This document shows, in pieces, positions 18,639-28,165 of a DNA stretch of 64,000 bases; position 1 is the first letter of the stretch; every line of letters begins with the position of its first letter. Location: positions 496,001-560,000 of the forward strand of contig NZ_CAJRAU010000002.1 in assembly GCF_907165045.1 (NCBI RefSeq), in the 5' to 3' direction. A model generated the notes under the pieces. That model was given only the letters and a program-made list of their open reading frames with translations. It ran no database searches and was not told the DNA's origin. Source of the stretch: Dyadobacter linearis. Lineage in GTDB: Bacteria > Bacteroidota > Bacteroidia > Cytophagales > Spirosomataceae. The position numbers and the translations under genes are program-made.

Positions 18639-19466
18639 ATGTCAGAAAAGGAGCTTGCACGGAAGTCGGTGGAGTACCGGCGTAAAATACTCAAGTACAT
18701 CTACCAGGCGAAGGCAGGCCATACCGGGGGAAGTCTCTCTTGTATCGATATTCTGAATGTACTTTATAACCACGTTCTGAATGTGGATTCGGCGGATTTT
18801 TCGTCGCCCGATCGGGATCGTTATATTCAAAGTAAGGGACATACCGTGGAGGCGCTTTATGTGGTTTTAGCCTCAAAAGGTTTTTTTCCTGAGTCGGATC
18901 TTGAAACTCTGTGCACGTATCAATCGCACTATATTGGGCACCCGACACGTAAGGTGCGTGGCGTGGAGCAAAATACAGGTGCGTTGGGCCACGGACTCTC
19001 GCTGAGTGTGGGTACCGCGATTGCGGGCAAGCTCGATAAAAAGGATTATCGCGTTTTTACATTGCTGGGCGACGGCGAGTTGCCCGAAGGTTCCAACTGG
19101 GAAGCCGCATTATCGGCCGCTCATTACAAGCTAGACAATCTTTGCGCGATCATTGACAAAAATAGCTTACAGATCAGCGGCGCAACGAGCGACGTCTGCA
19201 ATACTGATCCCGTAGATGCGAAATTTGAAGCATTCGGCTGGGCTGTGCGGCACGTAGACGGTCACGATTTTGAACAGTTGAAAGCAGCTTTTGACGCAAT
19301 ACCTTTTGAAAAAGGAAAACCTAGCCTGGTAATCGCGCATACCATTAAAGGTAAGGGAGTTAGCTACATGGAAAGTCAGTTGAAATGGCACCACGGCGTG
19401 CCCAGCGAGGAACAATATTCAGACGCACTGCAGGAGCTGGGCGTAGCAGAAGAAAGTCTTGCGTAA
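18639..19466 (+). CDS. Transketolase N-terminal subunit (ThDP-binding; AptA-type candidate)
   Basis: This 275-residue protein is the N-terminal half of a split transketolase. It carries IYQAKAGHTGGSLSCID and SKGH. The thiamine diphosphate motif is LLGDGELPEGSNW with GDG at 144-146 and the closing Asn at N175 (IIDKN). Split transketolases (about 270 + 310 residues) are the form used by the described apulose-4-phosphate transketolase, but also by other pathways. It pairs with the C-terminal subunit at 19506. In the proposed route it would move a two-carbon unit from a phosphorylated ketose to glyceraldehyde 3-phosphate. Confidence 0.9.
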   Translation: MSEKELARKSVEYRRKILKYIYQAKAGHTGGSLSCIDILNVLYNHVLNVDSADFSSPDRDRYIQSKGHTVEALYVVLASKGFFPESDLETLCTYQSHYIGHPTRKVRGVEQNTGALGHGLSLSVGTAIAGKLDKKDYRVFTLLGDGELPEGSNWEAALSAAHYKLDNLCAIIDKNSLQISGATSDVCNTDPVDAKFEAFGWAVRHVDGHDFEQLKAAFDAIPFEKGKPSLVIAHTIKGKGVSYMESQLKWHHGVPSEEQYSDALQELGVAEESLA

Positions 19467-19505
19467 CCATATTCCGGGAAACCCGGGACACTAAAAGAAC
19501 AAGGA

Positions 19506-20471
19506 GTGGAAGCGACAATTGAAAACATTGCTTTAAAACACCAGGCCAATCTGGAAGTTTTTTCCCAAACATTACAAACGCTGGCCGAGCACGACCGGGA
19601 TATTATCGTGGTCACAAGCGACTCGCGCGGCTCGGGGAAGCTCGTTCCGTTTGGCCAGAAATTCCCTGATCAGATCGTGGAAGTAGGTATTGCCGAGCAA
19701 AACCTGGTCGGTGTTTCGGCTGGACTGGCATCTGCCGGTAAAAAAGTTTTCGCCGTTTCTCCCGCTTGTTTTTTGACTGCGCGTGCATTGGAGCAGATCA
19801 AAAACGATGTGGCTTACTCGGATAATCCGGTCAAACTGATTGGTATCAGTGCCGGCGTGAGCTACGGTGCATTGGGTTCCACGCACCATAGTTTACACGA
19901 TTTCGCGGTTTTAAGAACAATTAATAACCTCTTGATCGTGGCACCGGCGGATAATTTTGAAACAGAACAGGCGATCAGGCTCGCGGCAGAGGCAGATTTT
20001 CCGGTTTATTTAAGATTTGGAAAAAAAGTAATGGAGCTGCTTTCAGAGGATGAAAAGACATTTGAATTTGGCAAAGGACGCATTGTCCGCGAGGGTGCGG
20101 ATCTGACTATTATTGCAACCGGAGAAACCGTCGCGCCCGCATTGCAGGCTGCTGAAAAGCTGGAAAAAGAGTCTGGCTTATCGGCTACGGTAGTGAGTAT
20201 GCACACGATCAAGCCTTTGGATTACAATCTTTTGGATGAAATTGCATTGTCAGGCAAGCCGATTTTAACTGTTGAAGAACATAGCATTTACGGCGGCCTC
20301 GGAGAAGCGTGTGCATCGTATTTATTACAGGCCGGCCACAGGAATGCATTTAAAATTATCGCTATACCTGATGAATATACTGTCACCGGTTCTCAGCAGG
20401 AAATATTTACGCATTACGGCATTTCCGAAGCAGGTATTGCAGCGACCGCTCACAAACTTTGTCAGGGTTAA
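19506..20471 (+). CDS. Transketolase C-terminal subunit (AptB-type candidate)
   Basis: The 321-residue partner subunit contains the pyrimidine-binding and C-terminal transketolase domains. Characteristic pieces are RFGKK, VGIAEQNLVGVSAGLASAGK (the Glu that activates ThDP), THHSLHDFAVLRTI, and the C-terminal ILTVEEHSIYGGLGEA. The start is GTG at 19506 preceded by AAGGA, a Shine-Dalgarno-like sequence that is unusual in this phylum and supports the choice. It needs the N-terminal subunit encoded 39 nt upstream for activity. Confidence 0.9.
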   Translation: MEATIENIALKHQANLEVFSQTLQTLAEHDRDIIVVTSDSRGSGKLVPFGQKFPDQIVEVGIAEQNLVGVSAGLASAGKKVFAVSPACFLTARALEQIKNDVAYSDNPVKLIGISAGVSYGALGSTHHSLHDFAVLRTINNLLIVAPADNFETEQAIRLAAEADFPVYLRFGKKVMELLSEDEKTFEFGKGRIVREGADLTIIATGETVAPALQAAEKLEKESGLSATVVSMHTIKPLDYNLLDEIALSGKPILTVEEHSIYGGLGEACASYLLQAGHRNAFKIIAIPDEYTVTGSQQEIFTHYGISEAGIAATAHKLCQG

Positions 20472-20528
20472 TCGTTCCTGGTGTTGTCTGAAATCTAACA
20501 GTCCAATCTTTCACCGTTTTCCTGTCCT

Positions 20529-21935
20529 ATGAAACGGATCAAAAAGCTTTTCATCTTTTCGCTGCTCGCATTGTCGGTTCCGGGTTTTGCTCAGGGGCCT
20601 GCTGTTAAATCGCGCATTCTTGTATTGACGGATATTGAAAATGAACCCGATGATACTCAGTCGCTTGTCCGTTTTCTAACTTATTCCAATCAATGGGATA
20701 TTGAAGGCCTGGTCGCGACTACCTCGATTCACCAGCCCAATCGCGTCGCGCCGGAGAAGATCAAGCAGCTGATACAGGCTTATGGAAAAGTAAGGAACAA
20801 CCTCTTGTTGCATGAAAAAGGATATCCTACTACCGAATACCTGCTGAGTATTACCAAGCCGAGCATTCCCGAATTTGGTATGCAGGCGATCGGTGATGGA
20901 AAAGATTCCGAAGGGTCAGAATGGATTATCAAAGTGATTGATAAAAAGGACGACCGGCCGGTTTGGATTCCCGTGTGGGGAGGAGCGAACTGTCTGGCGC
21001 AGGCATTATGGAAAGTACGCAAAACGCGGGCTCCGGAAGATGTAAAGCAATTTGTTTCCAAGATCCGCATGTACACGATCTCTGACCAGGACGATACCAG
21101 CCCGTGGATCCGCAAGAATTTCCCTGACCTTTTCTATGTGGGCAGTCCGGGCTACCACGCTGCGGGCGCTTACCATTATGCGACCTGGTCGGGCATAAGC
21201 GGGGATAAATTCCATGGTCGGTTTGTGGGCGCTAATTTTGAGATAGTGGATAATCCATGGCTTGATGAGCACGTAAGAAGTCACGGGCCGCTGGGAGCTG
21301 AATATCCTTTTACCAAATTTTTAATGGAGGGCGACACGCCGTCTTTTTTAGGTTTGATAGAAAATGGCCTGAATGTACCCGAGCATCCCGAATATGGCGG
21401 CTGGGGCGGCAGGTACGAACTCTATAAACCCAGGACCTTAAAATATTTCTACGAGCCGGAAACCCGACCGATTTATACCGACGCGATGGACGAGGTAAAA
21501 GGGGTGGACGGGAATTTTCACACCAGCAACAAAGCCACGCTATGGCGCTGGCGGGAAGCATTTCAGAACGATTTTGCTGCGCGTATGGACTGGACGGTCA
21601 AGCCTTTTAAAGAAGCCAATCACCCGCCGAAAGCTGTTTCAAAGAATGGAAATGCAATCAAGGCGAAAACTGGCGAGAAGGTGACGCTGAGCGCCGAAGG
21701 TTCGCAGGATCCCGACGGAAATGCGCTGAGCTATGAATGGATTTACTACCCAGAGCCGGGTAGCTACAATGTAAAAGAGCCTTTAGGGATCGTTGACGCC
21801 AAAGCGGTTACGACTTCGTTTACGGCCCCGAAAGTAATGCAGCCAGAGACGATCCATGTTATTCTGGCGGTAACAGACAATGGAAAACCTGCACTCACGC
21901 GGTACCAGCGGGTGATCGTTACGGTGTACCCGTAA
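20529..21935 (+). CDS. Secreted DUF1593 protein (Sde182-type nucleoside-hydrolase-like)
   Basis: The 468-residue protein has a signal peptide ending in PGFAQ. The N-terminal nucleoside-hydrolase-like domain has the calcium-site motif [10 protein letters not shown] near residue 34 and [18 protein letters not shown] segments. The C-terminal Ig-like domain ([20 protein letters not shown], then [15 protein letters not shown]) is typical of the Sde182 family. The name cellulose-binding protein is attached to this family, but enzymatic roles are poorly established. The gene lies between the transketolase genes and the ABC importer on the same strand. It may release the sugar imported by that system. 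Confidence 0.85.
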   Translation: MKRIKKLFIFSLLALSVPGFAQGPAVKSRILVLTDIENEPDDTQSLVRFLTYSNQWDIEGLVATTSIHQPNRVAPEKIKQLIQAYGKVRNNLLLHEKGYPTTEYLLSITKPSIPEFGMQAIGDGKDSEGSEWIIKVIDKKDDRPVWIPVWGGANCLAQALWKVRKTRAPEDVKQFVSKIRMYTISDQDDTSPWIRKNFPDLFYVGSPGYHAAGAYHYATWSGISGDKFHGRFVGANFEIVDNPWLDEHVRSHGPLGAEYPFTKFLMEGDTPSFLGLIENGLNVPEHPEYGGWGGRYELYKPRTLKYFYEPETRPIYTDAMDEVKGVDGNFHTSNKATLWRWREAFQNDFAARMDWTVKPFKEANHPPKAVSKNGNAIKAKTGEKVTLSAEGSQDPDGNALSYEWIYYPEPGSYNVKEPLGIVDAKAVTTSFTAPKVMQPETIHVILAVTDNGKPALTRYQRVIVTVYP

Positions 21936-21946
21936 AACCAATTCCT

Positions 21947-22903
21947 ATGAAATTATTGAATACATATAGACCCCTGTTGATCTGCGCCCTTTTTGGACTT
22001 GGATTAATTGGTTGTAAAACAAGACAAAGCGAAGAGGAGCCCAAGAAAATGGCGATTGTCGTTTCCACGCTTAATAATCCGTGGTTCGTTTTTCTGGCCG
22101 AGCAGGCGCAGGCCAAGGCGAAAGAGCTAGGTTATGAATCGAAAGTGTTTGATTCCCAAAACAATACATCACAGGAAACCGACCATTTCGAGAATGCGAT
22201 CGCTTCGGGCTACGATGCCATTTTATTTAACCCTACTGACGCCGACGGTTCGATCGTGAATGTAAAAAATGCTACTGCCGTCGGTGTGCCGGTTTTTTGT
22301 ATGGATAGGGAAGTGAATGCAAATGGAGCTGCCACGTCGCAGATCCTGTCCGACAGCTATTCCGGCTGCGTGGCGATTGGAAAGTATTTTGTGGAGACTT
22401 TAAATAAGAAGGGTAAATACGTCGAGATACTTGGGATGGTGGGAGACAACAATACATGGAACCGTTCCAAAGGGTTTCACAGCGTGGTCGACCAGTATGC
22501 TGATCTGAAAATGGTTGCTCAGCAAAGCGCTGATTTTGACCGTAATAAAGCAATGGAAGTCCTCGAATCGATCTTGCAGGCGCAGCCCGATATTGATGCC
22601 GTTTTTTGCGGAAATGATGCGATGGCAATGGGCGCTTACCAGGCTTTGGTGGCTGCGGGAAAGGCGGATCATGTGAAGGTATTTGGCTTTGATGGCGCCG
22701 AGGATGTGGTGAAGTCGATCCAGGATGGAAAAATTGTGGCGACTGGCATGCAGTTTCCGATTGTCATGGCACAAACTGCCGCCACTTTTGCCGACCAATA
22801 TTTCAAAGGCGAGCGGAAATTTCCTAAAAAAATGCCTGTGGCGGTGGAGCTGGTGAAGCGCGATAATATCAAGAACTACGCCGCTTACGGGAAAGAGGAT
22901 TGA
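21947..22903 (+). CDS. Sugar ABC transporter substrate-binding lipoprotein (RbsB-like)
   Basis: The 318-residue protein has a lipobox (GLIGCKT), so it is membrane-anchored. It folds as a type I periplasmic binding protein of the ribose/galactose group: [51 protein letters not shown] and [11 protein letters not shown]. It would capture a monosaccharide in the periplasm for the RbsA/RbsC-type transporter downstream. Such importers are uncommon in Bacteroidota compared with MFS sugar carriers, and the described D-apiose pathways use one of this type. The gene is 11 nt after the DUF1593 gene and abuts the DUF2291 gene. Confidence 0.92.
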   Translation: MKLLNTYRPLLICALFGLGLIGCKTRQSEEEPKKMAIVVSTLNNPWFVFLAEQAQAKAKELGYESKVFDSQNNTSQETDHFENAIASGYDAILFNPTDADGSIVNVKNATAVGVPVFCMDREVNANGAATSQILSDSYSGCVAIGKYFVETLNKKGKYVEILGMVGDNNTWNRSKGFHSVVDQYADLKMVAQQSADFDRNKAMEVLESILQAQPDIDAVFCGNDAMAMGAYQALVAAGKADHVKVFGFDGAEDVVKSIQDGKIVATGMQFPIVMAQTAATFADQYFKGERKFPKKMPVAVELVKRDNIKNYAAYGKED

Positions 22904-22905
22904 CT

Positions 22906-23553
22906 ATGAAAAAGACGCTCAGATACCTGCTTTTTTTGCTGGTGATTGCATTCGTAGCCTATAATTCGGTTTATTTCAAAAAACTGGATGAGGTAAAGGC
23001 GGGCACCGATTTATTTAATGGCAGAAAGTTCGCTGCTAATTTCTGGTCTCAAAAGCTGACGCCAGCACTTGCTACTGCTCCTGATGCAGCGCTGCTTTTT
23101 GATCTTTTAAAAACGGATCCGGAGCAGGCATTTTCCAAATATGGGAAGTCGATGAGCATTGGAAATATCAAATATTTTCTGGTAAATGGGCGGGGTATCG
23201 TTCAGTCGGTGGAGGAAAACCAGGTGATCGTTGATGTAAATACAAAGGCTGGGAGCAAACGTGTGCTTTTAGCTACGGAGTACATTTTTGGGAATGCAGT
23301 CCGCGACGCTTCGGGGCAGATCGATATTAATGATTTCGGCAATTCTTCGGATCTCAATGCCATTTCCGCGGAACTGAACCAGATTATCCGCGATAAAGTG
23401 CTTCCATCGTTTCTTGCCAAAGTAAAAAAGGGAGATGAGATTACCTTTTCCGGCGCACTCGAACTCAACCAGAAATACCCTGATCTTGCCAAAATTGAGA
23501 TTATCCCGATCCGACTTTCGATAGACGATTCATCAGAAACCAAACCGGAATAA
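22906..23553 (+). CDS. DUF2291 membrane-anchored periplasmic protein
   Basis: The product is about 215 residues with an N-terminal membrane anchor (LRYLLFLLVIAFVAYNSVYF) and a periplasmic domain of the DUF2291 family (KAGTDLFNGRKFAANFW near the start, KVKKGDEITFSGALELN near the end). The ATG at 22906 is preferred; it overlaps the end region of the binding-protein gene only by context. DUF2291 genes recur next to RbsABC-like importers in several phyla, so a role in assembly or substrate handling of the importer is likely but unproven. It lies between the binding protein and the ATPase. Confidence 0.85.
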   Translation: MKKTLRYLLFLLVIAFVAYNSVYFKKLDEVKAGTDLFNGRKFAANFWSQKLTPALATAPDAALLFDLLKTDPEQAFSKYGKSMSIGNIKYFLVNGRGIVQSVEENQVIVDVNTKAGSKRVLLATEYIFGNAVRDASGQIDINDFGNSSDLNAISAELNQIIRDKVLPSFLAKVKKGDEITFSGALELNQKYPDLAKIEIIPIRLSIDDSSETKPE

Positions 23554-23555
23554 TC

Positions 23556-25076
23556 ATGCTGACCGCAGAGAATATTACCAAAAGATTTCCGGGAGTAGTG
23601 GCTCTGGAAAACGTGAACCTGACGCTTGAAGCCGGAAAAGTCACTGCCTTAATAGGGGAAAATGGTGCGGGTAAATCGACGCTGATGAAGATATTGTCGG
23701 GCGTTTATGCAGACTACGAGGGACAGATTTTCTGGAAAGACAATCTTGTCAAATTCAATAACCCCAAAGAAGCGCAGCAACACGGCATCGCGATTATTCA
23801 CCAGGAACTCAATCTGATACCTTACCTGACGATCACCGAAAATATATTCCTCGGTCGCGAAATGCTGAGCCAATATGGCACGCTGGATAAAAATAAAATG
23901 CGCCGCAAAACGCAGGAGCTGCTGGATAGATTAAAACTGAAAGTCTCCCCGGAAACGCGTGTGGTGAACCTGAAAGTGGGCCAGCAGCAGATCGTGGAAA
24001 TAGCGAAAGCGTTACTCACAGAGGCGGAGCTGATCATTATGGACGAGCCTACTTCGGCGATTACCGGCAGCGAGGTGGAGGTATTGTTCGGGATAATTGA
24101 GGAACTGAAAGCTGAGAACAAAGCGATCGTGTACGTGTCGCACAAGCTAGACGAGCTCTTCCGGATCGCAGATCATTTTGTGGTTTTGAGGGACGGAAAG
24201 TCTGTTGATTCGGGTAAAATGCAGGATATTGATCAAGACCAGCTGATTACGAAAATGGTGGGGCGGAAGATTGAAGTGATGCGGAAAAAGCTGTCACAAG
24301 GCGCCACTGAGGTTTTACTACAAATTGAAAATCTCACTTTGCAGCACGCATTGCGCAAGAATGAGTGGATATTGAAGGATATTAATTTTGAAGTGCGCCG
24401 GGGCGAAATCGTGGGGATTTTCGGGTTAATGGGCGCGGGGCGGACGGAGTTATTAGAAACAATTTTCGGTTTGCACGCGGCGCGGTCGCAGGGTACTATT
24501 CGGGTGGAAGGAAAAGCATTGTCTATCTCGAAACCCGCACAGGCAATCGCCGCGGGCCTGGCGCTGGTGCCGGAAGACAGGAAAAAGGACGGGCTGGTTT
24601 TGGGAATGGATGTGAAAACGAATATCTGCCTGACCACGCTGTCAGACCTGGAAAATATGGGCATTTCGAGTGAAAACAAGGAAGCTGCGCTGGCCGAAAA
24701 GTATATTAGCGAGCTTAAAATCAAGACACCTTCCGGAAAACAGCAAGCCAAGAATCTTAGCGGAGGTAACCAGCAGAAAATTGTCCTGGCAAAATGGCTG
24801 GCGACGAAACCGAAGCTTCTCCTGCTCGACGAACCTACGCGTGGAATTGATATTCACGCAAAAAGTGAGATTTATAAACTAATCATTCAACTGGCAGATA
24901 ACGGTCTGGGAATCATCGTGGTATCTTCCGAATTGCCCGAAATACTGGCCGTTTCGGATCGTGTTCTGGTAATGGCGGAAGGTGAGCTCACAGCCGAATT
25001 TACTGCTGCCGAAGCAACCGAGGATCTGATCCTGAAAGCAGCGATCCCTCAATCGATTTATGAAAAGCAATTATGA
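23556..25076 (+). CDS. Sugar ABC transporter ATPase (RbsA/MglA-like)
   Basis: This 506-residue tandem ATPase has two nucleotide-binding domains. The first has Walker A GENGAGKST at about 34-42 and Walker B LIIMDEPTS. The second has the degenerate Walker A GLMGAGRTE typical of CUT2 importers, with signature LSGGNQQK and Walker B LLLLDEPTRGID. It powers import by the permease encoded in the overlapping next gene (the ATG lies inside the last codons, 4 nt overlap). It is full length with no defects seen. Confidence 0.95.
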   Translation: MLTAENITKRFPGVVALENVNLTLEAGKVTALIGENGAGKSTLMKILSGVYADYEGQIFWKDNLVKFNNPKEAQQHGIAIIHQELNLIPYLTITENIFLGREMLSQYGTLDKNKMRRKTQELLDRLKLKVSPETRVVNLKVGQQQIVEIAKALLTEAELIIMDEPTSAITGSEVEVLFGIIEELKAENKAIVYVSHKLDELFRIADHFVVLRDGKSVDSGKMQDIDQDQLITKMVGRKIEVMRKKLSQGATEVLLQIENLTLQHALRKNEWILKDINFEVRRGEIVGIFGLMGAGRTELLETIFGLHAARSQGTIRVEGKALSISKPAQAIAAGLALVPEDRKKDGLVLGMDVKTNICLTTLSDLENMGISSENKEAALAEKYISELKIKTPSGKQQAKNLSGGNQQKIVLAKWLATKPKLLLLDEPTRGIDIHAKSEIYKLIIQLADNGLGIIVVSSELPEILAVSDRVLVMAEGELTAEFTAAEATEDLILKAAIPQSIYEKQL

Positions 25077-26047
25077 ACCTGGCATTAGATAAAGATAAAT
25101 TACTTCGTTTTCAGTCGCTTATCGCGCTTTTTTTACTCTGTGTTGGCCTGAGTATCCTGTCGGACAAGTTTCTCAGCGTTTCCAATTTATGGAATGTAAT
25201 GCGGCAGATCTCAGTCAATATCTGCATTTCGACTGGGATGACTTTGATTGTATTAACGGCAGGGATCGACTTATCTGTCGGCTCGGTATTGGCGCTTTGC
25301 GGCGCGATCACAGCCGGGCTGCTCAAAAGTGGCATTGAGATTCCGAGCGATAATTTGTACATCGGTTTCACAGTTCTGGGCGCTTCCCTGGCCGGGATAT
25401 TAACGGGCTCTGCGCTTGGGGCATTGAATGGCTGGACGATTACGAAATTCAAAGTTCCACCATTTGTAGCGACGCTGGCTATGCTCACTGTCGCACGCGG
25501 CTTCACGATGCTCTGGACGAAGGGTTTTCCGATCAGCGGATTGGGCGATACGTTTTTGTACCTGGGTACCGGCTGGTTTTTGGGAGTTCCCGTGCCAGTT
25601 TGGATTTCTGTGCTGATCGTGCTGCTCGCTGTTTTTATCACTACCAAAACCAGGTTAGGCAAGTACATTTATGCGATTGGAGGGAATGAAAGTGCTTCGC
25701 GACTATCTGGTATTCAGGTGAATAAGGTTAAGATTATCGTGTATACCATCGGCGGGGCGCTCGCAGCGGTAGGCGGGCTTTTGGTTACGTCCAGACTTGA
25801 TTCGGCGCAGCCCAATGCAGGTGTCAGCTACGAACTCGATTCGATCGCGGCCGTGGTAATAGGAGGGACGTCGCTGTCAGGAGGTCGGGGCAGCGTGCTC
25901 GGTACCGTTCAGGGCGCACTGATTATTGGGGTCTTAAATAACGGACTGGTGCTGCTGAATGTGTCGCCTTTTTGGCAGCAGGTTGTAAAAGGGCTGGTGA
26001 TATTGCTCGCAGTGATTATTGATAAGGCTAACTCCAAAAACGACTAG
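25073..26047 (+). CDS. Sugar ABC transporter permease (RbsC-like)
   Basis: The 324-residue inner-membrane protein has about eight to ten hydrophobic segments. It carries the CUT2 permease patterns GMTLIVLTAGIDLSVGSVLAL and SIAAVVIGGTSLSGGRGSVLGT. It forms the membrane channel with the ATPase upstream. Its stop overlaps the stop of the convergent WG-repeat gene, so this closes the sugar operon that begins at 17164. Confidence 0.95.
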   Translation: MNLALDKDKLLRFQSLIALFLLCVGLSILSDKFLSVSNLWNVMRQISVNICISTGMTLIVLTAGIDLSVGSVLALCGAITAGLLKSGIEIPSDNLYIGFTVLGASLAGILTGSALGALNGWTITKFKVPPFVATLAMLTVARGFTMLWTKGFPISGLGDTFLYLGTGWFLGVPVPVWISVLIVLLAVFITTKTRLGKYIYAIGGNESASRLSGIQVNKVKIIVYTIGGALAAVGGLLVTSRLDSAQPNAGVSYELDSIAAVVIGGTSLSGGRGSVLGTVQGALIIGVLNNGLVLLNVSPFWQQVVKGLVILLAVIIDKANSKND

Positions 26048-27396
26048 GACGTTTTCTTAGTTTTCAATCGGTTTAGCCATTTTTTGCCTTCAAATTTCCT
26101 GAATAGATAGCTGTTGATACGGACGAAAATCAGCAATGCGATCAATATGAAAACGGCATTCAATTTATACGAGAAACCTACAAATTTCTCTGTTCCGTCC
26201 ATGGCCAGCTCGTACCGCAGCCACGTGCGCTCGGCCGTTGTTGTGGTTTTGTCAAACGGTAATGCCTCGTCGTATATAACCTCCGTTATGAACTTTCCGG
26301 TCGTGTCAATGTACCCATATTTATCGTCCACCCGCACCATCGAAATGCCGTGGTTATAGTAGGAAGCGAAATCGTATTTCAGTGGCGTTCGAATCCTGCC
26401 TTTCTTGTCAATATGCCCGAATTTTCCATTAATGGCTACTGCGGAGCGGTCTTCGGCAGTGAAACCTGTGGCTTCGTCGTAAAGAAAATCGATCCTTACT
26501 TTGCCCGTTTTGTCAATGCAACCCCATTTATTATTCTTTTTTACCCAAAATAAACCGGCAGTCGGCTTGCGCGTATCGGTGTACTCAAACGGCACGATCA
26601 GGTCGCCGGTGTAGGGACTGACATAGCCGAACTTATCGCCATATTGAACGCGCTCCATCCCCTGGCCAGAAAATTTGTAGGTAGGGTCAATATCATCCAG
26701 CGCAACCGGCACGCGCAGGATCATATTCTTGTCAATAATCCCATATTTGCCCCCAAAGTTGAAATGATAAATGTACTTCGACTTCTTAATCTCGCGCTCG
26801 TTGAACTTGCTGAAATTCCAGTTGAGGATAAACATATCCCTGTTTTTCCACCAGATAATATCCTCACGCGTGTCGCGGTTGCATACGTGATTTTGCTCTG
26901 CGGCGGCGATCAGGAAGTCATTTTTATAGTTTTCAATCGGGATCTTGTACAGCGTATTTCCTTTTGTATCAATATAAGAAAGTCCAAATTGCTTGCCCAC
27001 TGGATAAATAACCCAGGTTTTTCCATTGATAAACTTATCCGTGCCCGCGTAAATCGGCTGCACAACTATTTCGCCTTGCTTATTAATAAATCCGTGTAAT
27101 CCATTTCCATCAGGACCCAGTTCCATCGGCACAAATTCAGCCAGCCCGTCAGAAAAATCGCCGATATCCCGGAATGCAGGCGTCAGTTTCCGCCCATTCT
27201 GATCGGTGAGATAGGTTTCATAAGTCCGGCAGGGCACAGACACTTTCTTGACCACATACACCCCGTCGTATTCACGATGTTCGGTATACGCATCAAGCCA
27301 GGACTTTGCATTGCCTGGTTCGGTTTGCGCCAGCAGATGATTAAAATTCAGTATGAAAAAGAGAGAAATGAAACACCTAGCAGCCAGAGCAAACAT
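26044..27396 (-). CDS. Secreted WG-repeat protein with C-terminal membrane segment
   Basis: The 450-residue protein has a signal peptide (HLLAQTE). Most of its length consists of WG (KWG-type) beta-hairpin repeats, seen as GYVSPYTGDLIVPFEYTD, KWGCIDKTGKVRIDFLYD, KFGHIDKKGRIRTPLKYD and KYGYIDTTGKFITEVIYD. Near the C-terminus a hydrophobic helix (NAVFILIALLIFVRINSYLF) and a basic tail suggest membrane anchoring. WG repeats are thought to mediate protein or ligand contacts; no enzymatic function is known. It is monocistronic and converges with the ABC permease with overlapping stops. Confidence 0.85.
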   Translation of the reverse strand: MFALAARCFISLFFILNFNHLLAQTEPGNAKSWLDAYTEHREYDGVYVVKKVSVPCRTYETYLTDQNGRKLTPAFRDIGDFSDGLAEFVPMELGPDGNGLHGFINKQGEIVVQPIYAGTDKFINGKTWVIYPVGKQFGLSYIDTKGNTLYKIPIENYKNDFLIAAAEQNHVCNRDTREDIIWWKNRDMFILNWNFSKFNEREIKKSKYIYHFNFGGKYGIIDKNMILRVPVALDDIDPTYKFSGQGMERVQYGDKFGYVSPYTGDLIVPFEYTDTRKPTAGLFWVKKNNKWGCIDKTGKVRIDFLYDEATGFTAEDRSAVAINGKFGHIDKKGRIRTPLKYDFASYYNHGISMVRVDDKYGYIDTTGKFITEVIYDEALPFDKTTTTAERTWLRYELAMDGTEKFVGFSYKLNAVFILIALLIFVRINSYLFRKFEGKKWLNRLKTKKTS

Positions 27397-27647
27397 TCAG
27401 AAAAGCGGTTTTAAGTCAGTATCGGGTTGAATCCTTTTCAGCTAATATAGCCAATAGGTACTTTTCAGGCTAATTTTATGCCAATTGCATTCAGTTCGCG
27501 ACTTATTTATCGCCCTGCAAACAATAAATCAGAACTGAGCGGAAGCAGCTTGAAAAAATAAATCGATTTTCCGTTTCCATTAATTCCCACGGAAACAAGC
27601 GCTTACCTAAAATCTTAATAATTTCTTCATAAATCTATTTTGAAAAA

Positions 27648-27678
27648 TTTGTTTCGTACAATTTTACTAATACTTTTG
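27648..27678 (+). promoter_or_regulatory. Bacteroidetes-type promoter for the tRNA-Lys region
   Basis: TTTG (27648-27651) and TACTTTTG (27671-27678) are separated by 19 nt, matching the Bacteroidetes -33 TTTG and -7 TAnnTTTG consensus. It lies in the 380-bp gene-free spacer between the WG-repeat gene and the first tRNA-Lys copy. I see nothing else in that spacer. Confidence 0.65.
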
Positions 27679-27775
27679 CACCACAATCAACGACAAGTCT
27701 TGGGTTTGTACAAGAAATAGAGTGGGTTGTGTAACGGGAGATAGTTTGTAAGATCATACTTGAAAATCCCAAATT

Positions 27776-27846
27776 GATTCCGTAGCTCAGCTGGTAGAGC
27801 AATACACCGCGCGGCGTCCGCTTTTAATGTATGGGTCCTGGGTTCG
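27776..27846 (+). pseudogene. Broken tRNA-Lys copy 1 with 14-nt GC-rich insertion
   Basis: The first 31 positions match the intact tRNA-Lys at 27871 exactly. Then 14 nt (CCGCGCGGCGTCCG, 27807-27820) are inserted between the anticodon stem and the anticodon loop. The sequence resumes with CTTTTAATGTATGGGTCCTGGGTTCG and stops matching after the T-loop start. The 3' T-stem and acceptor strand are missing, so it cannot fold as a tRNA. Confidence 0.85.
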
Positions 27847-27870
27847 CAAGGTAATAGCAGCAAAAAATAA

Positions 27871-27943
27871 GATTCCGTAGCTCAGCTGGTAGAGCAATAC
27901 ACTTTTAATGTATGGGTCCTGGGTTCGAATCCCAGCGGGATCA
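27871..27943 (+). tRNA. tRNA-Lys (anticodon TTT)
   Basis: The 73-nt gene folds into a standard cloverleaf. The acceptor stem is GATTCCG/CGGGATC with one G-T pair, the D-stem GCTC/GAGC, the anticodon stem ATACA/TGTAT around loop CTTTTAA (anticodon TTT), and the T-stem CTGGG/CCCAG with TTCGAAT. Discriminator is A and CCA is not encoded. A rho-independent terminator follows immediately. It is the only intact copy of three. Confidence 0.96.
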
Positions 27944-27944
27944 C

Positions 27945-27976
27945 TGAAAGCGCCTCAAAGGGCGCTTTTCTTGTTT
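27945..27976 (+). terminator. Rho-independent terminator after tRNA-Lys
   Basis: The inverted repeat GAAAGCGCC / GGGCGCTTTTC around a short CTCAAA-type loop is followed by a T-rich stretch. The same hairpin is duplicated after tRNA copy 3 (about 28100-28133). Confidence 0.85.
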
Positions 27977-27982
27977 CTCACC

Positions 27983-28133
27983 TCTTGGGTAACTCAGCTG
28001 ATAGAGCAATACCCCGGAGCGCCGGCCGCTTTTAATGTATGGGTCCTGGCCGGGGCCGCGATCGGCTTCGAATCCCAGCGACCGTCGCGCGGCGGGATCA
28101 CTGAAAGCGCCTCAAAGGGCGCTTTTCTTGTTT
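27983..28133 (+). pseudogene. Broken tRNA-Lys copy 3 with three GC-rich insertions, plus duplicated terminator
   Basis: This copy has a diverged 5' acceptor strand. Three GC-rich insertions interrupt it: CCCGGAGCGCCGGCCG at 28013-28028 (anticodon loop 5' side, same place as in copy 1), about 16 nt net at 28050-28066 in the T-arm, and 14 nt at 28080-28093 between T-stem and acceptor. Outside these, the anticodon region and the 3' end with terminator are identical to the intact gene. It cannot form a mature tRNA unless the inserts are removed. Confidence 0.85.
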
Positions 28134-28165
28134 AAAATGATCTAAGAATCAGCTTCTTCGAAGAT

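Noticed and set aside
27776..28133. Three functional tRNA-Lys genes
   Set aside because: Copies 1 and 3 have insertions in the anticodon arm and elsewhere and lack or disturb pairing strands; only 27871-27943 folds.
27908..28135. Plus-strand open frame crossing the tRNA region
   Set aside because: It is made from the intact tRNA 3' half and the broken tRNA copy 3; the peptide has no protein-like features.
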